From Nakazawaea peltata (taxonomy: Eukaryota > Ascomycota > Pichiomycetes > Alaninales > Pachysolenaceae): DNA of 64,000 nt. Numbering within the stretch: the first letter of the stretch is position 1; the number at the start of each line of letters is the position of its first letter. A program made the translations under genes and the position numbers. The notes beneath the pieces are model-generated. The model was not told where the DNA came from. It did no database searches and saw only the letters and a program-made list of their open reading frames with translations. Positions 30,801 to 37,967 of the stretch are shown here, one piece after another. The stretch is taken from assembly GCA_001599355.1 (NCBI GenBank), contig BCGQ01000004.1:441249-505248 (forward strand), read 5' to 3'.

Positions 30801-32251
30801 TTCAATCAAAGGAAGATGATTGGGTAGATGTTAGTGAAAGTGAACTGACGGAAGTTGTTGGAGAAGAGCCAGCTGAACAACTTGAAGAAGAACCTGCAGA
30901 AGAACCTGAAGAAGAACTTGAAGAAGAAGAAGAAGAGCTTGAGGAAGAGCCAGTCGAGGAACCAGTCGAGGAACCAGTCGAGGAACCAGTCGAGGAACCA
31001 GTCGAGGAAGCTGAAGAAGAACCAGATGAAGAGCCTGAAGAACCAGTTGAATCTCAACAATCTAATCAATCTGACTCTTCATCCCTCCCATCTCTTCTCT
31101 CCAAATTAAAACTCATTTCAAAAGATTCAAATCTCGATCAAGAAGATAAAAGTAAACTTGTTTTATCTCTTTTAGATGCCTTGGATTTGGATAAGGAGAG
31201 TTTGGTGAAGGCTTTAGGAGTAGAAGTAGTTGATAGAAGCGTAGAGAAGGTGAATGCAAACAGTTCGAATGAGCCTTCTCTGACTGAGACTACTCTGACT
31301 GAGACTACTCTGACCGAGACTACTCTGACCGAGTCTGCTCCAGAGTCTGCTCCAGAGTCTGCTCCAGAGCATACTCCAAAGGAATCTACTCAGGAGTCCA
31401 CTCCATCCATTCCAATCCCTCCTTCTCCTCCTCTCTTCACCACTATCGGCTCCATCGATTACCCACAGCATCCCGAAAACTCCCCAATCCAATCAGAAAT
31501 CCAAAAATTGTACTACTACACTGAAGCTCAGCTTGAAATTCTTAATCAAAATGTCACCAATTTATCCTCATTTATGGACTCTCATACATCAGAAGACTCT
31601 AATGGTCATAAATTGAGCATCAAAACTCCATTAAACTGGAAACTTGGTCAAATCTCAACTCTTCCATCAGTTGTGGATGATCTTCAAAAGGAACTGAGCT
31701 CGATCCGTTCTATTTGTGATACCAACTTGAAAACCGTAGATTCGCTCTTGAATAGTGTGCTGCGTTGTAACGACAAGGCAGTAACAATCACAGAGACTTT
31801 AGCATTGTTAGAGAAACATAACTCGAACTCCAAACTGTTGTCCAAATTGAAAAAATTATCATTCAGAGATGAATATTTGAGGGTCAAAACTGAGAAGAAA
31901 ATCGGTGAAATCCAAGCTCAATTTGCTGGGTTTGATATTAAGATCTTATTATTCAAATTACTTATCAAGTTATTGAGATCGTCTGGTGATTTATCAAGAA
32001 CCGACTCGGAAATTTGGGATTTGTTTTTAGTCAAAATCCATGGATTGGTGATGGCTCATAACCTCTCGGTAAAACAAATGAGCGAGGAACTCGAGACGAT
32101 TAGTATGAGTTTAAATAAGAGAGATGTTGGGGTTTCTAATGAGTTAGTACTCTTGAGTGCTACTGCTACGAAGAATGTCACTACGGCTAAACTGTCATTA
32201 GGTGAGAAGTTGAGACTGAGGAAGTTAAATATTGGAAGTGTTTGTTATTGA
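27890..32251 (+). CDS. NUP159: Nucleoporin Nup159
   Basis: About 1453 residues from the ATG at 27890; an in-frame ATG at 27677 would give 1524. The later start is preferred because it gives ME...TEDFGFR, matching the SEDFGFK opening of S. cerevisiae Nup159, and leaves a normal 300-bp promoter. Parts: an N-terminal beta-propeller region (to about residue 380), an FG-repeat region (about 500-920, many SPFG, TSFG and GGLASSEKPKESPFG repeats), a Glu-rich segment with five tandem EEPV units, and a C-terminal coiled-coil region that anchors to Nup82-Nsp1. At the cytoplasmic face of the pore it docks Dbp5 for mRNA export. No clear array of dynein-light-chain QT motifs was seen. Confidence 0.9.
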   Translation: MEEIEITVTEDFGFRLVHTLDHLMPNPYEEGDLPKSMIELMAWDNVNSRFAMADSVGLVIGSTSELSQLLIDAKNLGDDSPTSTVDQLPSSVSIEQAQITRILFTSDYKNLVVLCSDGALFSLGIGESSLVPLGAISSAIASIKSHPTKGNCIVYLEQDSGDLKCFNIETKTTLKLGSDISGFDWRKDKLGAMVYVSKSDDSIKGVTDINLPTVEEGFKSCNIITLSKSHYLILYKNTPEDEEELPELRLYVVSGSEPPKDCSNILFAVPDLNRDLNFYSAGLDNWYPSKWDHLQVVLSSLSSDIVTLTPDLIIEEMNDTDRAQLPLDQETYVDSLPVGIAIDLSNRERIRTDISGRIELDEIEPLPRLVGYTNDNKICLWEIFDINGILGGELKGLDEMRESIGKVSESVGETEAVGETETLEPTLEPTLPKDVAEKTEEPEVVEAPALEEIPATPEESLKSPEAVKETPKAPVDNSSSLPNPFADPNSINPFKTATTNAFGNTSTFVKPEKETEKLPQNTFGFSGFSNSLSKPTQKPIIDSDNESEESDNDSDNSESDSETKSRSVVGSKAFGNVGGPTNFGISAGSSGGPTSFGSSAGATAGSGSFGSTTFGSTSFGNLGAGSLGPTSFGNTGAANLGPTSFGNSGAVSFGSSSFGSTLFGGSLFGATKPAVFGSSPFGSVLGLGSSLGSAFGSLGKSESPFGGLGSNEKKESPFGGLASSEKPKESPFGGLASSEKPKESPFGGLASSEKKESPFGGFASADKLKESPFGSISSSDKPKESPFGSLTEKPKQADSPFASLNEKPKDSPFASLGEKPKESPFGSLTDKSKETKSDSPFAGLSFGLKPSDSTSGSAEGSTTAPASSEEKPKSSPFSFGLTGEAKPNAFSFGMNTDTKSSPFSFSSGEKTGSSLFKLGSDDKEKSTPFEFKKEEKEEKEENVDLEDDLKEELEEELEDQELILESEASEIQSKEDDWVDVSESELTEVVGEEPAEQLEEEPAEEPEEELEEEEEELEEEPVEEPVEEPVEEPVEEPVEEAEEEPDEEPEEPVESQQSNQSDSSSLPSLLSKLKLISKDSNLDQEDKSKLVLSLLDALDLDKESLVKALGVEVVDRSVEKVNANSSNEPSLTETTLTETTLTETTLTESAPESAPESAPEHTPKESTQESTPSIPIPPSPPLFTTIGSIDYPQHPENSPIQSEIQKLYYYTEAQLEILNQNVTNLSSFMDSHTSEDSNGHKLSIKTPLNWKLGQISTLPSVVDDLQKELSSIRSICDTNLKTVDSLLNSVLRCNDKAVTITETLALLEKHNSNSKLLSKLKKLSFRDEYLRVKTEKKIGEIQAQFAGFDIKILLFKLLIKLLRSSGDLSRTDSEIWDLFLVKIHGLVMAHNLSVKQMSEELETISMSLNKRDVGVSNELVLLSATATKNVTTAKLSLGEKLRLRKLNIGSVCY
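30015..30175 (+). repeat. Tandem FG-repeat units in NUP159
   Basis: Near-identical 45-51 bp units encoding SPFGGLASSEKPKE or SPFGGLASSEKKE, repeated about four times; sequence similarity at DNA level implies recent expansion. Confidence 0.75.
30951..31010 (+). repeat. 12-bp tandem repeat (EEPV) in NUP159
   Basis: Five copies of gaggaaccagtc encoding EEPV, exact at DNA level. A second repeat at about 31277-31330 encodes T-E-T-T-x units, where x is a CTG codon (Ala in this code). Confidence 0.8.
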
Positions 32252-32263
32252 GGGGGGTGTTAT

Positions 32264-32310
32264 GATTACGTAAGCGTCCTGATTTGGAATATTGGTAATA
32301 CACGACTATT
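32264..32310 (+). promoter_or_regulatory. Composite element: TTACGTAA, CArG-like box and TACACGAC
   Basis: Order: gattacgtaag, tcctgatttgg, attgg and TACACGAC (32299-32306). A closely similar array is at 36299-36345 and a shorter one at 52183-52219. This copy lies between convergent genes (NUP159 and the kinetochore gene), not in an obvious promoter. Confidence 0.45.
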
Positions 32311-32332
32311 TAAATATATGTAAGAAGTAGAT

Positions 32333-32362
32333 AGATGGATGGATGGATGGATGGATGGATGG
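32333..32362. repeat. (GATG)n microsatellite
   Basis: About seven tandem copies of ggat in the convergent NUP159/kinetochore-gene spacer. Confidence 0.85.
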
Positions 32363-32477
32363 GAGAGGAGGATTATCGTGGCTGTCATGGCTGTAATTAG
32401 ACTACATGATACTCTACTGAGGTCCAATCCGAACCTCAACATCTACGTCTTCAAATTAAATCTCCAAATATAATATA

Positions 32478-33284
32478 TTACAAGCCAAATCTATTGAGTT
32501 TGATGAATGTGAAATTGTCCTTCTGTAGTATGACATTACCTAAGATTAACTGACGTAGTAAAGGATCGTTGACCAAATGTGATGGGGTTCTAGTGTATCT
32601 GTCTGGGTCTTCTGAGAGATCATTGAGGAGAGATTCGATCAATTTTAAAATACTTGTCTTTTGTTCTTGTAGTTCTTGAGGACTCATACTTTCGGTATGA
32701 TCAACAAGGTAATCCGAAACGATGGTCTTGACGTACTTGATCAATTTCAGTTGTCTTTTGGTCAAGGTTTCTTTCAATTGGTCCAGTTGTAACTGGATCG
32801 ATTTAGTTGATTCACGAGATCTTTTTTGAGATTCGTCTTGGATCTCAGCTTCTCTGGACAGAACCAAATTGTTTAGAAGACGTAAATTGAATACCAAGGA
32901 CTTGAGATACTGCAGTTCTTGTTCTTTGGCGTAAATTGAATCCTCAAGTTGTCGTATCGATTGTTCTAATTGGAGTGTCTGATCCAGGGCACGCGTCTCT
33001 GTGAGCAGGATGCTGATGACATCATCTCTCAGAGGCTTGAATGGGACAGTCTTGAGGGAGTTATGAAGCAGAATGGCTGTACGCTTCAATTCATTCAACT
33101 CAACCTGTTCACTGGTCTGTGGAGATTCTGATCTTGGTGGTTCTCTTTGTTGAGCCAGCACCAATTTGCTGAGTCCGCGGTCATAGAGCAGTTGTTTGAG
33201 GTTTATATTCTCCTCGAGTTTTCTTCTGTATGTTTTCTCGCGTAATTGGTCAAGATCTACGGGTGGAGATTCTATATCTGACAT
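32478..33284 (-). CDS. Probable kinetochore protein (CENP-K/Mcm22-like)
   Basis: A 268-residue, mostly helical protein with long coiled-coil stretches (about residues 85-190) and a conserved-looking end: a DYLVDHT segment, LIESLLNDL, DPLLRQLILGNVI and finally TFIKLNRFGL. This architecture (coiled coil, then a C-terminal domain ending in a hydrophobic-R-x-F-G-L strand) recalls CENP-K/Sim4/Mcm22 of the inner kinetochore (CCAN/Ctf19 complex). That is inference from shape and a remembered C-terminus, not a firm match. The start is the first ATG (MSDIESPPVD); nine more upstream codons are open but begin with TTG. A CArG-like CCTATTTGGG lies about 110 bp upstream. Confidence 0.5.
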   Translation of the reverse strand: MSDIESPPVDLDQLREKTYRRKLEENINLKQLLYDRGLSKLVLAQQREPPRSESPQTSEQVELNELKRTAILLHNSLKTVPFKPLRDDVISILLTETRALDQTLQLEQSIRQLEDSIYAKEQELQYLKSLVFNLRLLNNLVLSREAEIQDESQKRSRESTKSIQLQLDQLKETLTKRQLKLIKYVKTIVSDYLVDHTESMSPQELQEQKTSILKLIESLLNDLSEDPDRYTRTPSHLVNDPLLRQLILGNVILQKDNFTFIKLNRFGL

Positions 33285-33395
33285 TTGGGCTTCTGAACAG
33301 GGTTGGATCAACTACTGAATCGACTACTAAATGGCGTTAAATTTATGAGAAGACGAGATTTTATTTTGTTAGGGAGTATTTGCCCCATATAATTT

Positions 33396-33405
33396 CCTAT
33401 TTGGG
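33396..33405. promoter_or_regulatory. Mcm1-like box upstream of the kinetochore gene
   Basis: CCTATTTGGG, one base off CC(A/T)6GG, 112 bp before the start codon of the gene on the minus strand. Confidence 0.35.
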
Positions 33406-33465
33406 TAAATGAAAAAATAGGGGGGATAGGGCAAAGGGCAGATTTAGGGGGGATTTCTTGGTTGG

Positions 33466-34983
33466 TTAATGATCAGTGGTGACATTGGGAGTTCGAATTG
33501 AGGCTGTTGGGGGTGCTTTAAGTTTCGGAGAGAATCCATGAAGTTGTGGGTGTGAGCTGAGTTGCGATAATTCAATTTTCCATTCCAAATCTTCAAGTGG
33601 TATTGAGTGATCTGACTTGGGGGAATGGGGCAGAATATTGGGGGTTATTTCTTGAAGTTGATGAGATGAAGGTTGCGGAATATGGATTGAGTTGAATGGA
33701 AATGTGTCTTCGTCGTTTAGATAATTCGAAAGAAGATCTCCGTAACTTCCAATTGAGGAAGTTTCTGATTTGGCGATATGAGTTATTGCCGGATCTCTTG
33801 ATTCTTCTTGACTGGAAAACACACAAACTGATTCTGACAGTTGTCTGTTCTTTGATCTCTCTTCTCTGATCAGCTGAACACATTCTAGTTCCCAATTTAG
33901 ATCTTGAATAGATGGGAGTGAGTTGAATGCCATTCTAGGAATACTTTCTCCGCCTGTTCTTATCTCTCTCAAAATTTCTTCTTCTATCTTATTACTCAAG
34001 AATTGTTGGGTAGGACTGATTGAGGGAGACTTATCGAATTGACTCAATTGCATTGAGACCCTAGATATGCTGGCATGTATACTTGCAATCTCAGATCTGA
34101 CTGAGTCGTTTTGGGGGGTTTCCAATTTGAAGCTCATCAGTTTCGGAGTCTGTAATTTACAATCGGTAAAATCTGAGTTGGCTTTTGTGATCCCATGAGC
34201 TGCATTACCGGTAGAGATCAAAGCTGCATTCAATGACGCCAAGTTGTTGATCATCTTCCATGAACTTCTTCTTAAATCTCCTGACGACAGAACTGGTGAA
34301 TCTTTGAAAGGGTTGGATGAAGACATTTTTATAAGGCTCAACTTTCGATATCCAGACACCACCTTATCTTTCAGTCTCACTTTCATGTATCCATTACAAT
34401 TCTCTTGGTTCTGAAGCGAGACATTTGGAGTCCCATCTCCTGAGGCTTCAGTACTTTTATCTTTACTTTTCTCGGTGGTCTTTGAGAAGAAGCGATTGAA
34501 AAGACCCGAAGATCTTGGAAGTCGGATCACAACACTATCACCTTCAGAATGGATACTATGAATATCTTCAGCCGCCGATAAATCTGGTGTATTTGAGCAA
34601 ATCCTTTCACAGTTTGAACATTTCATCTGTTTCCCCTCATCTAATTGAGCTCTCATTGAGCGGATCAATTCTTCCGTTTCAATAGCATTAACCGCTTCAT
34701 CTCTTGGAGAACCTCGAAGTGTGGAAGTCAACATCTGCTCATCCTCTGAATTCAGTCCACTTAAATCATTAAATTCATTGGCGGCACCCCCAAAGTATCC
34801 GAACACTGGAGTTCTTAAAGAGAATAATGTCTCTCTGGGGGGTTTAGCGGAAATGACAAAGGGGTTTTTATCCAAACTATACCTTATATGATGGAATTCA
34901 ATCTTCCAACGATTGAACTTGTATTTGACACTATGCAGCAAAGTATTCAACTCCGCCATGATCATATCTACATCCATAGTCAT
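33466..34983 (-). CDS. Unknown protein, serine-rich
   Basis: A 505-residue ORF from the first ATG (MTMDVDMIMAEL). I do not recognise a family. The N-terminal ~65 residues look folded (FNRWKIEFHHIRYS, then VFGYFGGAANEF). A CSNCERIC motif (about residue 120) could bind metal but has no second pair. The rest is Ser-rich and probably disordered. A short motif occurs twice near the C-terminus, QDLNWELECVQL and EDLEWKIELSQL, which looks like a repeated helical binding motif. Only 73 bp separate it from the upstream GCY1-type stop, yet a TATATAA (about 35016-35022) lies in this gap; the several ATGs at codons 1, 3, 7 and 9 leave the exact start open. Confidence 0.6.
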   Translation of the reverse strand: MTMDVDMIMAELNTLLHSVKYKFNRWKIEFHHIRYSLDKNPFVISAKPPRETLFSLRTPVFGYFGGAANEFNDLSGLNSEDEQMLTSTLRGSPRDEAVNAIETEELIRSMRAQLDEGKQMKCSNCERICSNTPDLSAAEDIHSIHSEGDSVVIRLPRSSGLFNRFFSKTTEKSKDKSTEASGDGTPNVSLQNQENCNGYMKVRLKDKVVSGYRKLSLIKMSSSNPFKDSPVLSSGDLRRSSWKMINNLASLNAALISTGNAAHGITKANSDFTDCKLQTPKLMSFKLETPQNDSVRSEIASIHASISRVSMQLSQFDKSPSISPTQQFLSNKIEEEILREIRTGGESIPRMAFNSLPSIQDLNWELECVQLIREERSKNRQLSESVCVFSSQEESRDPAITHIAKSETSSIGSYGDLLSNYLNDEDTFPFNSIHIPQPSSHQLQEITPNILPHSPKSDHSIPLEDLEWKIELSQLSSHPQLHGFSPKLKAPPTASIRTPNVTTDH

Positions 34984-35056
34984 CTGAATAAAATCAACTT
35001 TTATTAGTAGTTTTTTATATAACACAAAAGCCAAAATTCAGACAAATTTATATAAT

Positions 35057-35974
35057 TTAGAGATCGTCCTCATCATTGAAAACAGTAACACCCCAGTCTG
35101 GAGCACAGACTCTCTTCTTTCCAAGAATTGTGGAGATTTGATTGATCTTCTCACCATCCTCATCTGATAACTTGACCGTAACAAAGTTGGATTCGATTCT
35201 CTTTGGAGTGATAGATTTCGGTAATACTACTGTTTTTCTCCAGACAGCCCATGAGATCATGATGGTAGCAGTCGAAACATCATACTTGGCGGCGATCTCT
35301 TGTAAAGTTGGGTCACCGAAAAGTGGAGAGTCGGCGGATCCAAGAGGACAATAAGCTTCTAAAATGATATTTTTACTGGCACAGTACTCTAACAATTTTG
35401 GTTGAGGCAAGTAAGGGTGTAATTCAACTTGGTTGGCCAGTGGAACAATCTTGGTGGTTGGCAGCAGTAAGAGAATTTCCAAGTTCTTAGCAGAGAAGTT
35501 GGAGACTCCGATAGCGGCAGCGTACTTCTTCTCTACCAAAGTTTGCATCAATTCCCAAGACTTGACAAAGTCCCAGTTTTCCAAACGGTCTCTGGAACCA
35601 TCTGGCTTAGTTGGGAACTTTGGATCATTTCCGTTAGGGTTCAAAGCGACAGGCCAATGCATCAAATATAAATCGACATAGTCAAGCTGCAAGAGCTCTA
35701 AGGATCTCTTGATGGCCTTCTCAGGGTCGGTATGATCGGTACACCACAATTTGGTGGTGATGAACAATTCTTCCCTAGGGACACCAGAATCTTTAATCAG
35801 CTTTCCGACTTGGACTTCGTTTCCGTAAACGTAGGCGGTGTCGATGTGTCTGTAGCCGGCCTTCAAGGCGGCGATGACAGCATTATAGCCCTCTTCTTCG
35901 GTGGATCTCCAAGTTCCCAAAGCAATTGCTGGGATCGAGGCACCAGTGTTTAATTTGAAGGTTGGTTGAGACAT
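35057..35974 (-). CDS. GCY1: Aldo-keto reductase (Gcy1/Ypr1 type)
   Basis: A 305-residue NADPH-dependent aldo-keto reductase from MSQPTFKLNTG; the 29 codons upstream are open, but the family begins here. The catalytic tetrad is visible: D and Y in DTAYVYGN, K in TTKLW, and H in LMHWP. Cofactor-binding features include IGVSNFS, NQVELHPYL and PKSITPKRIESN. It reduces aldehydes and ketones (glycerol, GCY/YPR or xylose-reductase-like activities cannot be separated). CTG codons 170 and 171 (EILL-x-x-PT) and 179 (VP-x-ANQ) sit where relatives have Ala (LLAxA, PAxNQ), supporting the altered code. Confidence 0.85.
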   Translation of the reverse strand: MSQPTFKLNTGASIPAIALGTWRSTEEEGYNAVIAALKAGYRHIDTAYVYGNEVQVGKLIKDSGVPREELFITTKLWCTDHTDPEKAIKRSLELLQLDYVDLYLMHWPVALNPNGNDPKFPTKPDGSRDRLENWDFVKSWELMQTLVEKKYAAAIGVSNFSAKNLEILLLLPTTKIVPLANQVELHPYLPQPKLLEYCASKNIILEAYCPLGSADSPLFGDPTLQEIAAKYDVSTATIMISWAVWRKTVVLPKSITPKRIESNFVTVKLSDEDGEKINQISTILGKKRVCAPDWGVTVFNDEDDL

Positions 35975-36722
35975 TTTAGTCAATTGAGAGCAATGAGGGA
36001 ATTCTTGTAATTTTTCAACCGAGCAATCCTCGTATTTATATATTATTTTCAGGTGATGCAAATCATGTTACAATTTTAGCAATGTGGAAACCGCTGTTCG
36101 GTTGTGTACAATAATATTTATTATAGATGGTGCATGAAAGGGTGGGTCAAGAAGTATAAGCCTGTATAAGAAAAGCTTAATTGAAGTTGAGGGATTAATT
36201 GAGATGCATGACGAGATTGATCGAGTGATAAGAAGGCACGTTATTAGTTGAATAGTGTGGCTAATGAGGGGTTGAGGCTGGGGAGAAAACGGGTGCTTGA
36301 TTACGTAAGTAATCCTAATTTGGATATTTGGTTGTGCACGCCTCTATTTCCATTTTGGGAAATTGTACAGCCAGATAAGGAATTATGAGAGGTAAAATGG
36401 TGGCACTGGTTGGGAGGTGAGAGGGAAGTTGAGAGTACTTTTGGACGTGCTTCAGGATTGGAATAGATGGAAGATTCAACTTACATTATCCACGTAACGT
36501 TATTCACTCATTTTCTCTCAATTATTCCCACCAATTCTCCCACAGTTGCCCCTAATTCTCCCTCACTATTTGCGCCTTCACGCATCGCTTTGTTTGTTTT
36601 TTTTTTAAACTTCTATTCTCTTTATCTTTATCTAATTATAAGTAGTTGCCACCAGTATTTAAAGGAGTAAACTAAACAAGAAAATTTGGATCAATCAAAT
36701 TTGTGATTGATAGATAGGAAAG
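35975..36722. promoter_or_regulatory. Divergent GCY1-ATG8 promoter region
   Basis: Contains the composite element 36299-36345 (TTACGTAA, then the perfect CArG box CCTAATTTGG at 36314-36323, then GTGCACGCC). A T-rich tract (about 36590-36610) precedes ATG8. A TATA-like tatttatatatt serves GCY1 (about 36034-36046). No gene seen. Confidence 0.5.
36299..36345 (+). promoter_or_regulatory. Composite element upstream of ATG8 and GCY1
   Basis: gattacgtaag, atcctaatttgg, atatttgg and GTGCACGCC, a near copy of the element at 32264-32310. The last motif has one mismatch to TRCACGAC. Confidence 0.45.
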
Positions 36723-37100
36723 ATGAGATTTGAATTCAAGAACGAACACCCATTTGCTAAGAGAAAGGCCGAGTCGCTGAGAATCCGCGCTAAGTTTGCC
36801 GACCGTATCCCTGTTGTATGCCAGAAGGTTCCAAACTCGGATATTCCTGAGATTGACAAGCGTAAGTACTTGGTTCCATGTGACTTGACCATTGGTCAGT
36901 TCGTTTACGTTATCAGAAAGAGAATTCAGTTGCCTAGTGAGAAGGCTATCTTCATATTTGTGAACGATATATTACCGCCTACCGCTGCTTTGATGTCTTC
37001 TATATATGAGGAGCATAAGGATGAGGATGGATTCTTGTATGTTCTTTACAGTGGTGAGAACACTTTCGGAGACATTGAGGGAGTCGAGGAGATTGCTTGA
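36723..37100 (+). CDS. ATG8: Autophagy ubiquitin-like protein Atg8
   Basis: A 125-residue ubiquitin-like protein beginning [17 protein letters not shown], with the Atg8 core ([55 protein letters not shown]). Atg4 should cleave after G116, exposing the glycine joined to phosphatidylethanolamine on autophagosomes. The removed tail is nine residues (DIEGVEEIA); S. cerevisiae Atg8 loses one (Arg117). A hairpin lies about 90 bp downstream of the stop. Confidence 0.97.
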   Translation: MRFEFKNEHPFAKRKAESLRIRAKFADRIPVVCQKVPNSDIPEIDKRKYLVPCDLTIGQFVYVIRKRIQLPSEKAIFIFVNDILPPTAALMSSIYEEHKDEDGFLYVLYSGENTFGDIEGVEEIA

Positions 37101-37967
37101 ATCTCGACTTTGTCTTCTCTTATATTATTTTTGAAGGATATACATACAATCATAGGTTCAGTTCTGCCTGCTGGGAGTGAGCGGATGGAGGCATCGAGTC
37201 GGTGTTTCCAATCCGATGCCTCGGCCTTTATTTCATCGTGGCTATATTCCACTGTTTAAGTTTTTTCTATATTTGCACTTCGGTGTTTGTTGTGAGGAAT
37301 CTATTGGATTCAACCGGATTTGGGTCCTTTGGTTCTTCTGATTGATCTATAATGTACTTACAATATGAGATAGTGTAGGATGTAGATGAGAATTAGAGAG
37401 TTCTGAGTAGATAAGTAGTTAGTTACCTTCGATGCTGAGTTATCGGACAGCCGAAGAGCTTATTGTATACAGTGTATTTGAGGTGAGATGAGATGACTCA
37501 TATAAATAAGATAACTACAAAATGGTGTATCTCAAGGTGATGTTTATAGTTGAGCTGATTAGTTCTGAAAATCCACGACCTTTCATCTGGTTTAGTAACC
37601 AGACCCATCCCTTATGGATGCCCCTCCCCCACACTAAGTGCTGTCTGCCCAAATTCTCAGCTCATCTCTCCCCACGTAAACAAAAACCGCAGTAAAAGCC
37701 TATCAAGTCAATAATTCTGTTTTCAGGTCCAAAAATCCCTCATTGTAATCTCGTCTGTAGTTAGGCGTTCCGAAGAAGTCATCTACTCCATGTTCTCTCA
37801 GTGACACTCCATCACCCCACCCCGCCTTCTCTAGTCACTGCACTGTCGCACCCCTGCGTCAAAACGACACCGTGTGATTGCTACCCCCCTCTTAGCAGGA
37901 CACGCAGGAAAAGTTGAATAAAAAATCACCAGAATCTCCACTTAGTCCACTACTTCAAAGACCAACA
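37101..37967. promoter_or_regulatory. ATG8 3' flank and ROT2 promoter
   Basis: Holds the hairpin at 37188-37222, a TCCACGACC (37572-37580, one mismatch to the recurrent motif) and C-rich DNA before ROT2. No gene seen. Confidence 0.5.
37188..37222 (+). other. Long inverted repeat / RNA hairpin after ATG8
   Basis: Arms GAGGCATCG (37188-37196) and CGATGCCTC (37214-37222) pair perfectly; the stem continues through two 1x1 mismatches to a 5-nt loop (tgttt). Possible 3'-UTR structure or palindromic protein site. Confidence 0.6.
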
